Positions 25,722 to 33,044 of a DNA stretch of 64,000 bases are shown here, one piece after another. Location of the stretch: the NCBI RefSeq assembly GCF_900155685.1, contig NZ_LT732548.1, forward strand, positions 2,411,466 to 2,475,465. The letters are read 5' to 3'. This DNA is from Paenibacillus bouchesdurhonensis (GTDB lineage Bacteria; Bacillota; Bacilli; Paenibacillales; Paenibacillaceae). Within the stretch, counting starts at the first letter, position 1. Each line of letters opens with the position of its first letter. Under the pieces are notes generated by a model. The model saw only the letters and a program-made list of their open reading frames with translations. It made no database searches and was not told the origin of the DNA. Made by a program: the position numbers and the translations under genes.

Positions 25722-25818
25722 ACACGATCAATATTAGTAAATCAAAGCCAACGAATAGCGAATTTATTGCCATGGTGGCCGACAAGCTGAGAATTGAGCA
25801 CAAGGTAAGCTGAAAGCC
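25722..25818 (+). repeat. attR: right 97-bp direct repeat (displaced spo0A 3' end)
   Basis: Identical to 9994-10090. It encodes the last 31 codons and stop of Spo0A without a promoter or start, so it is a displaced gene end. The original downstream flank of spo0A therefore resumes at 25819. Confidence 0.95.
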
Positions 25819-25851
25819 TGAAGATCAGCGGAATCAAGATGATTAATCTTT

Positions 25852-25892
25852 CCGATGTTTTATCGGAAATTGCTCGGAGGCTCCGATAAAAT
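25852..25892 (+). promoter_or_regulatory. Overlapping alternative hairpins in the original spo0A 3' flank
   Basis: TCCGAT-GTTTT-ATCGGA (25852-25868) and TTTTATCGGA/TCCGATAAAA (25859-25868 with 25883-25892) share one arm, so only one stem can form. No T tract follows. It was close behind spo0A before the element inserted and now lies 15.8 kb away. Confidence 0.4.
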
Positions 25893-25969
25893 ATTGGCGC
25901 TAATCGTTTTGATCTTCCTATTTCACTTCTTCCTTCTAAGTAAAAAGCATAAGGCAATTGTCACTCTAA

Positions 25970-26014
25970 ATCGCTCATCTTTTCCGCCATGCGGAGAAGG
26001 TGAGCGATATTTTT
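25970..26014 (+). terminator. Terminator downstream of the original spo0A locus
   Basis: ATCGCTCA (25970-25977) pairs with TGAGCGAT (26001-26008). An inner CCGC-CAT-GCGG stem lies within it, and TTTTT follows. It probably was the spo0A terminator before integration. Confidence 0.75.
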
Positions 26015-26195
26015 ATGCAACTATCTGTAATTCTTAATATAAAGCCAAAAAACTCCAGATACTGAAGGTACCTGGAGAAGAGAAGTAAAAAAGGTTATGA
26101 AGAACAGTGTCTTCGTTCTAATTGTATAATTTGAATAATGAAAATTCAAGCAGAATTAGCTGGAAATTTACAGAGCGTGAGGACACCGGAATCTG

Positions 26196-26247
26196 TTGAC
26201 AAAACCTATGCACTAGCTATAATTAACATATGAGTATATGTTCATAT
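26196..26247 (+). promoter_or_regulatory. Promoter and metal-regulator operator of the zinc efflux genes
   Basis: TTGACA (26196-26201) and TATAAT (26218-26223), 16-base spacer. Just downstream is an imperfect palindrome ATATGAGTATATGTTCATAT (26228-26247). It matches the 12-2-12 type ArsR/SmtB operators built on ATATGAA-TTCATAT. The following regulator would repress its own promoter when metal is low. Confidence 0.75.
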
Positions 26248-26268
26248 ATCAATGGAGGTTGATGTTCA

Positions 26269-26577
26269 ATGGATAAAAATCAACATGCTAAATTGAGAGC
26301 TGACATTATTGACAATGTATCGACCACATTTAAAGCGTTGGCTGATCCGACACGGATTCGCATTCTTTATTTGTTGTCCGAGGAGGAATGCGCAGTGTCG
26401 CATATCGCGGAAATACTGGAATTATCCCAGTCGGCTGTCTCACATCAGCTCAGTTTGTTAAGAAATTTGCGGCTTGTGAAATACAGGAGAGAGGCTAATA
26501 CGTTGTACTACTCTTGCGATGACGATCATGTCATTTCACTGCTGAAGCAAGCGATAAATCATATTGATTGTGATTAA
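26269..26577 (+). CDS. czrA: ArsR/SmtB-family metal-sensing repressor (CzrA-like)
   Basis: 102 residues with the winged helix 'LADPTRIRILYLLSEEECAV' and 'ILELSQSAVSHQLSLLRNLR'. The C-terminal helix carries a CzrA-type alpha-5 site: 'DDDHVISLLKQAINHIDCD' gives Asp, His, and a second His 11 residues later. Three residues after that, where CzrA has His, there is Cys. So zinc is the likely signal with an altered fourth ligand. It is followed 12 bases later by the exporter gene, whose expression it should control. Confidence 0.88.
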   Translation: MDKNQHAKLRADIIDNVSTTFKALADPTRIRILYLLSEEECAVSHIAEILELSQSAVSHQLSLLRNLRLVKYRREANTLYYSCDDDHVISLLKQAINHIDCD

Positions 26578-26589
26578 GGGGGAATTCAT

Positions 26590-27591
26590 ATGCACGGCCA
26601 AAAGGAATCACACAAACATGATCATGTTCATGGACATGGACGTGGACATGGTCACACACATAATCATTCTGGTCATAGCCACGCTCATGGTCATTTGCAT
26701 GGGCATGGCTACGAAGGCGCTAGAACAGGAAATATTAAGGGGCTTGTTATTGCCCTGATCATTACGTCAGGAATCGCAATTTTGGAATTTTTCGGCGGGA
26801 TAGTGACACATAGTCTGGCGCTGCTTTCTGATGCGGGTCATATGCTCAGCGATGCCAGTTCACTTCTGCTCAGCCTCATTGCTGTTTGGTTCGCTGGGCG
26901 TGCAGCGACCGCTAAGAAAACCTTTGGATTTTACCGATTGGAAATTTTAGCTGCGCTTCTGAATGGTTTAACCTTGTTCATTATTGCCGGATTTATTATC
27001 TGGGAAGCCTATCAGCGATTGTTCGATCCCCCTACTGTAGCAAGCGGGACGATGATATTGATCGCTATGGTCGGGCTTCTTGCCAACCTAGTTAGCGCCT
27101 GGACTCTCATAAGGCAGGGCGATGTTAAGGAAAATATTAACCTAAGAAGTGCATATCTGCATGTGCTAGGTGATGCTCTTGGCTCAGTTGGAGCGATTCT
27201 CGCTGGAATCGTGATGTACTTTTTTGGCTGGTATATTTTTGATCCGATCATTAGTGTGTTTGTTGCCCTGCTCATATTAAGAGGGGCGTGGGGCATTATT
27301 ACTCAGACTGTTCACATTCTGATGGAAGGAACCCCGTCCTCCATTAATAAGGAGGAGGTGTCTGCTCGACTGGCCTGGATTGACGGTGTCATCGAGGTGC
27401 ATGACCTGCACATTTGGACGATTACGTCAGGAATCGATTCGCTAAGCTGCCATCTCGTCGTGGAGCAAACTAGAGACAGGCAGGATGTACTTCAAACCGC
27501 AATTGATTTGTTGGAGCAGCAGTTCTCTATAACTCATGTCACGATTCAAATCGAAACTCCCCATATTAAGCATGCAGAGCTCTTTGTGTAA
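26590..27591 (+). CDS. czcD: Cation diffusion facilitator zinc exporter
   Basis: 333 residues. A His-rich N-terminus (about residues 8-40, repeated HGHxHxH) is followed by six membrane helices. The metal-site residues are in 'LLSDAGHMLSDASSLLLS' (HxxxD) and 'LHVLGDALGSVGAI' (second HxxxD). The C-terminal cytosolic ferredoxin-like domain has 'IEVHDLHIWTITSG'. Exports Zn2+ and similar ions using the proton gradient. Its pairing with the CzrA-like gene and operator supports zinc-induced expression. Confidence 0.93.
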   Translation: MHGQKESHKHDHVHGHGRGHGHTHNHSGHSHAHGHLHGHGYEGARTGNIKGLVIALIITSGIAILEFFGGIVTHSLALLSDAGHMLSDASSLLLSLIAVWFAGRAATAKKTFGFYRLEILAALLNGLTLFIIAGFIIWEAYQRLFDPPTVASGTMILIAMVGLLANLVSAWTLIRQGDVKENINLRSAYLHVLGDALGSVGAILAGIVMYFFGWYIFDPIISVFVALLILRGAWGIITQTVHILMEGTPSSINKEEVSARLAWIDGVIEVHDLHIWTITSGIDSLSCHLVVEQTRDRQDVLQTAIDLLEQQFSITHVTIQIETPHIKHAELFV

Positions 27592-27807
27592 TGTTACAGG
27601 AGAGGAGCGTCGGAGCAAATTCGTGATCTTTCAGGATAGAGTATGACTCAGAAATGACAATGACCCTTCATGCCATGGGTTCAATAAGAAGCCGATGCCT
27701 ACGTCAGAAGATACGGCATTTGGAGACTGTTTTTTGGGGATATGTACCGCAATTACGCGAGACATATCCCCGGATATATCGGATTTATGAAGTGAAAGTA
27801 AAGTGGC
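27592..27807. other. Gap between convergent genes with one perfect hairpin
   Basis: GGGGATATGT (27736-27745) pairs with ACATATCCCC (27762-27771), between the ends of two convergent genes. TTTTTT precedes it on the plus strand, which is not the terminator geometry in either direction, so its role is unclear. Confidence 0.4.
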
Positions 27808-28458
27808 TTAGCTGCTGAATTTGTCAAAATTGAAATGGCTGGCCGCTTCGATCGCTTCGCTAGTGGCTTTATTGATAATTTCATCCTCCATATGCGGAGC
27901 TGAATCAATTCCCTCCACGTAAATCGTAGGCAGCACTTTAACTCCTAAAAAGGTCAACAGCCCTTTAATGAACGGGTCGGCATAAGCCATTTGGACACCG
28001 TCCGAATACACACCGCCGGTTCCGTGGAAATGGATGCCGAGCTTGTTATTAAGCAAGCCTTCAGCGCCGTGCTCCGTATAATGGAAGGTCTTGCCCGCCA
28101 CAGCTACAGTATCGAAATAAGCTTTGAGCATAGGAGGCACGCCTAAGTTCCAAAGGGGAGAGGCAATTACATATTTATCGGCATCGATAAATTGCTGGGT
28201 CAAGGCATCGAATTTACCGAGCTTGTCCTGCAACTGCTTATCCAGCTTGTCGAAGGACGTTCCGCTCCGAAGCTGTCCCCATGCGTTAAGCAAAGCTGCA
28301 TCGATCAAGGGTATCTTCATGTCATACAAATCGAGTTCAACGATGTTGTCCTCTGGGTATCGACGTTTGCACTCCTCTAAGAAGGCTCTGGCCACGCGAG
28401 TGCTTCGTGAATGAGGCTCAGGTAACGGGCTTGATTTAATAAAAAGTATAGTTGACAT
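27808..28458 (-). CDS. azoR: FMN-dependent NADH-azoreductase
   Basis: 216 residues, flavodoxin-like fold. 'ILFIKSSPLPEPHSRSTRVA' is the FMN phosphate loop, 'ASPLWNLGVPPMLKAYFDTV' is the flavin-edge motif, and 'HFHGTGGVYSDG' follows. The family reduces azo dyes and quinones with NADH. The start is ATG 28458, with GAGGTGG before it; the frame extends to 28485 without a ribosome site. It converges on the zinc exporter and is apparently a single-gene transcript. Confidence 0.92.
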   Translation of the reverse strand: MSTILFIKSSPLPEPHSRSTRVARAFLEECKRRYPEDNIVELDLYDMKIPLIDAALLNAWGQLRSGTSFDKLDKQLQDKLGKFDALTQQFIDADKYVIASPLWNLGVPPMLKAYFDTVAVAGKTFHYTEHGAEGLLNNKLGIHFHGTGGVYSDGVQMAYADPFIKGLLTFLGVKVLPTIYVEGIDSAPHMEDEIINKATSEAIEAASHFNFDKFSS

Positions 28459-28617
28459 CTTGTTCCACCTCTTTCTTGGGATCATTGCTTATCCTTAATC
28501 TTATCATACCCTTAATCCAGCTGGAATGAAGACCTGCACCCTCAGTTTGTGATACAATACATGGAGTGATTGGCTGCGGTGTTTATTTTTAATCGATGCT
28601 ATAAGAGGAGCAGGAGT

Positions 28618-28827
28618 ATGGACAAAATATCGTTCGACGAGGCAAAATATAAAACGCTGCTTCATGATACTTCAATATCGGAGCAGCATAGAGTGCTGAT
28701 CGAGGAATTGCTGGAAGCGGCTGGACAACTGTCCGCCGAAAATATGAGACTCCGGCGAACCCTGCTGCGAGTGTCCTCCAACGGCCCAAGAATGTCGACG
28801 AAGCTGAAGGATGCTTTATATGAATAG
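28618..28827 (+). CDS. Small helical protein of unknown function
   Basis: 69 residues from ATG 28618 behind AAGAGGAG. It reads 'DKISFDEAKYKTLLHDTSIS' then a heptad-like helix 'LIEELLEAAGQLSAENMRLR'. Short coiled-coil proteins of this kind dimerise, but the family is not known to me. It has its own terminator and lies divergent from azoR. Confidence 0.7.
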   Translation: MDKISFDEAKYKTLLHDTSISEQHRVLIEELLEAAGQLSAENMRLRRTLLRVSSNGPRMSTKLKDALYE

Positions 28828-28858
28828 CGGTCTAGCACGGAATTCTTGCAAACATAAC

Positions 28859-28907
28859 AAAACCCTCTTGGGCTTGGCTTAAAAGGCCTGGTCAAGAGGG
28901 TTTTCTT
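28859..28907 (+). terminator. Strong (possibly bidirectional) terminator
   Basis: AAAACCCTCTTG (28859-28870) pairs with CAAGAGGGTTTT (28893-28904). A and T tracts on both sides allow it to end both the plus-strand small gene and the minus-strand DUF2627 gene. Confidence 0.88.
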
Positions 28908-28933
28908 ATTAATAAGATAGAAAGGCGTTAATT

Positions 28934-29221
28934 TTAAGAAGAGGGATCTTCAGTATTTTTCTTAAAGCGCGGGCCTAAATAATTCCGTTTATGATCGCGG
29001 AAATAAATCCAGCCGCCCAAGAAGCCGATTCCTGCCAGGAACAGGACGAAGCCAAAACCGAAATCGAGCCAATCGAAGTGTACATGGGTTAAAGAATCAT
29101 CGCCGTGCCTCGACATATATATAAATAAAGCATCCTTCATCTTAAGGAAGCCGATCATAGCGGCAATACCTGGTATTACGAGAATAATGATGGCGATAAA
29201 ACGGGATATCATCAATTTCAT
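28934..29221 (-). CDS. DUF2627 family membrane protein (YqzF-like)
   Basis: 95 residues with two membrane helices: 'FIAIIILVIPGIAAMIGFLK' and 'GFGFVLFLAGIGFLGGWIYF', then 'RDHKRNYLGPRF'. This is the DUF2627 pattern. In Bacillus the homologue yqzF also lies next to the bkd genes, so both synteny and sequence agree. The function is not known. It is divergent from lpdV. Confidence 0.85.
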   Translation of the reverse strand: MKLMISRFIAIIILVIPGIAAMIGFLKMKDALFIYMSRHGDDSLTHVHFDWLDFGFGFVLFLAGIGFLGGWIYFRDHKRNYLGPRFKKNTEDPSS

Positions 29222-29419
29222 AAGCCTGTGTATTTCCTTTCTTCTTGAAAGTAAGTCAGTCTTAATTAGCCATGCTATTTATGGCCGCATTACGTTAATC
29301 ATACCCTCTTCTTAGACGGCTGTCTATTTCGTTCTTGGTTTGTAATGCGAAGAAAACGAGGTACAATAAGAAACGAGAAGTAGGTCTGGCAATTTTTTTG
29401 GGATAGGTGGAGATCAGAT

Positions 29420-30841
29420 ATGACGATAACATGTGACGTAGCAGTGCTCGGCGGAGGAACAGGTGGCTATGTGGCGGCCATTCGCGCAGCCCAGCTCGGC
29501 AAGCAAGTGGTAATTATCGAGCAGGACAAGCTTGGAGGAACATGTCTGCACCGAGGCTGCATTCCGAGCAAAGCACTGCTGCGCAGCGCGGAGCTATACG
29601 CGCAAATGAAGGACAGCGAAAGCTACGGCATTGAGACAAACGGGGTGTCTCTTGTTTTCCCGAAGGTGCAGGAAAGAAAACAAGGCATCGTGGATCAGCT
29701 TCATAACGGAGTTCAATATTTGATGCGTAAACATAAAATTCAGGTCATTCATGGAAAAGGCAGGGTAATCGGCCCTTCCATCTTCTCGCCGAAGAGCGGT
29801 GCTGTTGCAGTTGAGCTGCATGACGGGGAAATGGAGACGATCGTGCCGACTCATCTGATCATTGCGACAGGATCGAGACCGCGTGTTCTTCCCGGGCTGG
29901 AGCCCGATGGCCGGCATGTGCTTAGCAGCGACGAGGCCTTGCTGCTAGAGGAGTTGCCAGCTTCGATGATTATAGTGGGCGGTGGCGTTATTGGAGTTGA
30001 ATGGGCTTCGCTGCTCCATGACTTTGGGGTTAAGGTAACTGTAGTTGAGGCGGCCTCACAGCTTCTTCCAAATGAGGATGAAGAGGTGGCGCGTGAACTG
30101 CAAAAACAGCTGCAGCGCCGCGGAATTGAAATTATGACCGGCTATCAGGTACAGGCAGGCACATTGGTTAAGAACGGCGAGGGTGTGGTTATCACCGCAG
30201 CGCAAGGTGAAGGTACGATAGATTTGCAAGCGGACAAGCTGCTGATATCGATTGGGAGGCAAGCAAATATCGAGAATATTGGGCTTGAGAACACGGATAT
30301 TGCCTTGCATCAAGGCTTCATCCGCGTAAATGACGTGATGCAAACGACCGAACCTCATATTTATGCGATTGGCGATTGCATCGGAGGATTTCAGCTTGCC
30401 CATGCCGCAAGCCATGAAGGACTAGTAGCTGTGCATCATTTAGCCGGAGAGGCGCCGCATGGTTATAATGCCCGTCATGTTCCTCGCTGTGTATACACTC
30501 GGCCTGAGGTGGCATCCGTAGGTTTGACGGAGAGAGAAGCGAAGGATAAAGGGATCGGCGTAAAGGTTGGAAAAGTCCCGTTCTCGGCGATCGGCAAAGC
30601 GCTCGTTCACGGAGAGAAGGAAGGATTTGTGAAGGTAATAGCTGATCGTAATACCGATGATATTGTGGGCGTGCATATGATTGGAGCCCATGTCACCGAG
30701 CTGATCAGCCAAGCGGCGCTTGCTCAGGTATTGGATGCGACGCCTTGGGAAATAGGACAGACTGTGTTTGCTCATCCATCGTTGGCCGAAATATTGGGAG
30801 AGGCCGCATTGGCCGTGAATGGCAAAGCGATCGGAATCTAA
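29420..30841 (+). CDS. lpdV: Dihydrolipoyl dehydrogenase (E3) of the branched-chain complex
   Basis: 473 residues. FAD site 'AVLGGGTGGYVAAIRAAQLG', redox-active disulfide 'LGGTCLHRGCIPSK' (CxxxxC), NAD site 'IIVGGGVIGVEWASLLHDFG', second FAD site 'IYAIGDCIGG', and C-terminal 'QTVFAHPSLAEI' with the active-site His. Reoxidises dihydrolipoamide on E2. It is separated from E1 by 171 bases that contain TATAAT (about 30913), so E1-E2 may have their own promoter. A candidate promoter for lpdV lies at 29340-29367 (TTGTAA, 16 bases, TACAAT). Confidence 0.95.
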   Translation: MTITCDVAVLGGGTGGYVAAIRAAQLGKQVVIIEQDKLGGTCLHRGCIPSKALLRSAELYAQMKDSESYGIETNGVSLVFPKVQERKQGIVDQLHNGVQYLMRKHKIQVIHGKGRVIGPSIFSPKSGAVAVELHDGEMETIVPTHLIIATGSRPRVLPGLEPDGRHVLSSDEALLLEELPASMIIVGGGVIGVEWASLLHDFGVKVTVVEAASQLLPNEDEEVARELQKQLQRRGIEIMTGYQVQAGTLVKNGEGVVITAAQGEGTIDLQADKLLISIGRQANIENIGLENTDIALHQGFIRVNDVMQTTEPHIYAIGDCIGGFQLAHAASHEGLVAVHHLAGEAPHGYNARHVPRCVYTRPEVASVGLTEREAKDKGIGVKVGKVPFSAIGKALVHGEKEGFVKVIADRNTDDIVGVHMIGAHVTELISQAALAQVLDATPWEIGQTVFAHPSLAEILGEAALAVNGKAIGI

Positions 30842-31012
30842 CGAAATATTCACGTTTAGTCACATAAACAACACATACGTCATAAAGAACATTTTCTTTT
30901 TGCGAGGAAAGGGATTATAATAAGGTTAACCCAAGTCTTAGTACCAGGTTTTAAGATAAGAGCAAACATGGACGAAAGCGACGAAGGGTTCTAATCGAAG
31001 GAGGTAACTCCC

Positions 31013-32038
31013 ATGAACGCAAAAGTATCAACGAAGACACAGCCCAAGCATGAACAAGTCGGATTGACGAATGCTGAAGTAGTGGACATGTACAAATATA
31101 TGCTGCTGGCGCGCAAATTCGACGAACGCAATTTGCTGCTGCAGCGGGCGGGGAAAATTAACTTCCACGTTTCTGGCATTGGGCAGGAGGCAGCTCAAGT
31201 TGCGGCGGCCTTTGCCTTAGATCGCCAGAATGACTATTTTCTGCCGTATTACCGCGATTATGGTTTTGTTCTGTCTGTGGGAATGACGCTGGAGGAATTA
31301 ATGCTGTCCGCCTTTGCCAAAGCGGATGATCCTAATAGCGGCGGCCGGCAAATGCCTGGTCACTTCGGCAGTAAACGCCTGCGGATCGTCACAGGCTCAA
31401 GTCCTGTAACGACCCAGGTTCCGCATGCGGTCGGCATTGCGCTTGCCGCTAAAATGAAGAAGAAGGATTTGGTTTCCTTCGTCACTTTTGGGGAAGGCTC
31501 CAGCAATCAGGGAGATTTCCATGAAGGCTTGAACTTTGCCGGTGTGCAGAAGCTGCCGGTCATTTTCATGTGCGAGAACAACCAGTACGCGATTTCCGTT
31601 CCTGTGAAGAAGCAGCTTGGCGGCAAAGTAAGCGACCGGGCATTAGGTTACGGCTTTCCGGGCATTCGCGTGGATGGCAACGATGCCTTGGAGGTTTACC
31701 GCGTCGTGAAGGAAGCGCGCGAGCGGGCGATTCGCGGCGAAGGGCCAACGTTGATTGAAGCGATGATGTACCGTCTGTCTCCGCATTCTACCTCGGATAA
31801 TGATCTCGTATACCGCACAAAGGAAGAGGTTGAGGAGAATTGGAAGAAGGACGGAGTACCGAAGATGAAGAGCTATCTCATCGAGAACGGGCTGTGGAGT
31901 GAGGAACAGGACGAGGCACTCGTGAAAGATATTCAGCTGCAATTAAAGGAAGCGATCGAGCGGGCGGAGAATGCGCCGTTTCCTAAGCCTGAAGATACGC
32001 TGCTGCATGTGTACGCGAATAGCGAAGGGGAGGAATAA
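31013..32038 (+). CDS. bkdAA: 2-oxoisovalerate dehydrogenase E1 alpha subunit
   Basis: 341 residues. The thiamine diphosphate motif runs from 'FGEGSSNQGDFHEGLNFAG' to 'CENNQYAIS' (residues about 163-190). The E1 alpha pattern 'GRQMPGHFGSKRLRIVTGSS' and the phosphorylation-loop-like 'YRLSPHSTSDND' are clear. Decarboxylates branched-chain 2-oxoacids from Val, Leu and Ile, giving primers for iso/anteiso fatty acids. ATG 31013 follows AAGGAGG. Two bases separate it from bkdAB. Confidence 0.95.
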   Translation: MNAKVSTKTQPKHEQVGLTNAEVVDMYKYMLLARKFDERNLLLQRAGKINFHVSGIGQEAAQVAAAFALDRQNDYFLPYYRDYGFVLSVGMTLEELMLSAFAKADDPNSGGRQMPGHFGSKRLRIVTGSSPVTTQVPHAVGIALAAKMKKKDLVSFVTFGEGSSNQGDFHEGLNFAGVQKLPVIFMCENNQYAISVPVKKQLGGKVSDRALGYGFPGIRVDGNDALEVYRVVKEARERAIRGEGPTLIEAMMYRLSPHSTSDNDLVYRTKEEVEENWKKDGVPKMKSYLIENGLWSEEQDEALVKDIQLQLKEAIERAENAPFPKPEDTLLHVYANSEGEE

Positions 32039-32040
32039 TC

Positions 32041-33027
32041 ATGCCGGTGATGGAATATATCGACGCTATTCGTCTTGCCATGAAGGAAGAAATGGAGCTT
32101 GACGACAACGTATTCGTGCTTGGCGAAGATGTCGGCGTAAAGGGCGGGGTGTTTACGACGACGAAGGGGCTGCAGGAGCAATTCGGGGAGCTGCGCGTTA
32201 TGGATACGCCTCTGTCGGAATCCGCTATCGCTGGTGTAGCGATCGGAGCGGCTATGTACGGGATGAAGCCGATCGCCGAGATGCAATATTCCGATTTTAT
32301 GCTGCCCGCGACGAATCAAATCATTAGTGAAGCAGCGAAAATCCGCTATCGCTCCAATAACGACTGGAGTTGCCCGGTCGTCATCCGCGCGCCGATCGGC
32401 GGTGGAATATTCGGGGGCTTGTATCATTCCCAGTGCACGGAATCGATTTTTTTCGGAACGCCTGGTCTTAAAATCGTAGCTCCCTATTCGGCATACGATG
32501 CTAAAGGACTGCTTAAAGCGGCGGTTCGTGATCCAGATCCCGTACTATTTTTTGAGAATAAAAAATGTTATAAGCTGATCAAGGAAGATGTACCTGAGGA
32601 TGATTATATCGTTCCGCTTGGCAAGGCGAATTTGCTTCGGGAAGGAACGGACATTACTGTGATTGGCTACAGCTTGCCCCTGCATTTTGCGATGCAGGCT
32701 GCGGAGGAGCTTGCCGTAGAACAAGGGATAAGCGCCCACATCTTGGATTTGCGGACGCTGCAGCCGCTAGATCGTGATGCGATTATTGAAGCGGCACGCA
32801 AGACTGGCAAAGTGTTGATTGTGCATGAGGATAATAAGACCGGCGGTGTTGGAGCAGAAGTATCGGCCATCATCGCGGAGGAATGTCTGTTTGAGCTGGA
32901 TGCGCCGATCGCGCGGCTCTGCGGGCCGGATGTTCCGGCTATGCCGATTAGCCCGCCGATGGAGAAGTTCTTTATGCTCAGTAAAGATAAGGTCAAGGAA
33001 GCGATGCTTCAGTTGGCGCTGTATTAA
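32041..33027 (+). CDS. bkdAB: 2-oxoisovalerate dehydrogenase E1 beta subunit
   Basis: 328 residues with 'FVLGEDVGVKGGVFTTTKGL' near residue 25, 'RVMDTPLSESAIAGVAIGAA' near 55, 'QMQYSDFM'-like 'EMQYSDFMLPATNQI', and 'LIVHEDNKTGGVGAEVSAII' in the C-terminal transketolase domain. It pairs with BkdAA in an alpha2-beta2 E1. It starts two bases after bkdAA, and its TAA stop shares bases with a possible ATG of bkdB, a compact operon. Confidence 0.95.
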   Translation: MPVMEYIDAIRLAMKEEMELDDNVFVLGEDVGVKGGVFTTTKGLQEQFGELRVMDTPLSESAIAGVAIGAAMYGMKPIAEMQYSDFMLPATNQIISEAAKIRYRSNNDWSCPVVIRAPIGGGIFGGLYHSQCTESIFFGTPGLKIVAPYSAYDAKGLLKAAVRDPDPVLFFENKKCYKLIKEDVPEDDYIVPLGKANLLREGTDITVIGYSLPLHFAMQAAEELAVEQGISAHILDLRTLQPLDRDAIIEAARKTGKVLIVHEDNKTGGVGAEVSAIIAEECLFELDAPIARLCGPDVPAMPISPPMEKFFMLSKDKVKEAMLQLALY

Positions 33028-33044
33028 TGGGAGTGAGAGACGAT

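Larger units (their letters stand above)
9994..25818. mobile_element. 15.8-kb integrated capsid-encoding element at the spo0A 3' end (phage satellite-like)
   Basis: The boundaries are perfect 97-bp direct repeats of the spo0A 3' end (9994-10090 and 25722-25818). A tyrosine integrase lies directly inside the left repeat, and the interior is visibly A+T-richer than the flanks. Cargo in order: integrase, three small genes, split sigma-like gene, scaffold, capsid, XRE, ART-like, fibre with Ntn-like domain, unknown basic protein, zinc-ribbon, TerS, TerL, portal, two accessory membrane proteins, adaptor candidate, Ig-like structural protein. I find no tail tube, sheath, tape measure or lysis genes. 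It could be a capsid-forming satellite that borrows tails, or a reduced prophage. Confidence 0.9.

Noticed and set aside
25855..26037. 60-codon frame downstream of attR with a hydrophobic stretch
   Set aside because: It overlaps the alternative hairpins and the terminator at 25970-26014 and has no ribosome site; more likely untranslated spo0A flank.
29396..29412. Possible sigma-54 promoter TGGCA before lpdV
   Set aside because: The -12 GC element is absent at the required distance, so Bacillus-like SigL control is not supported.
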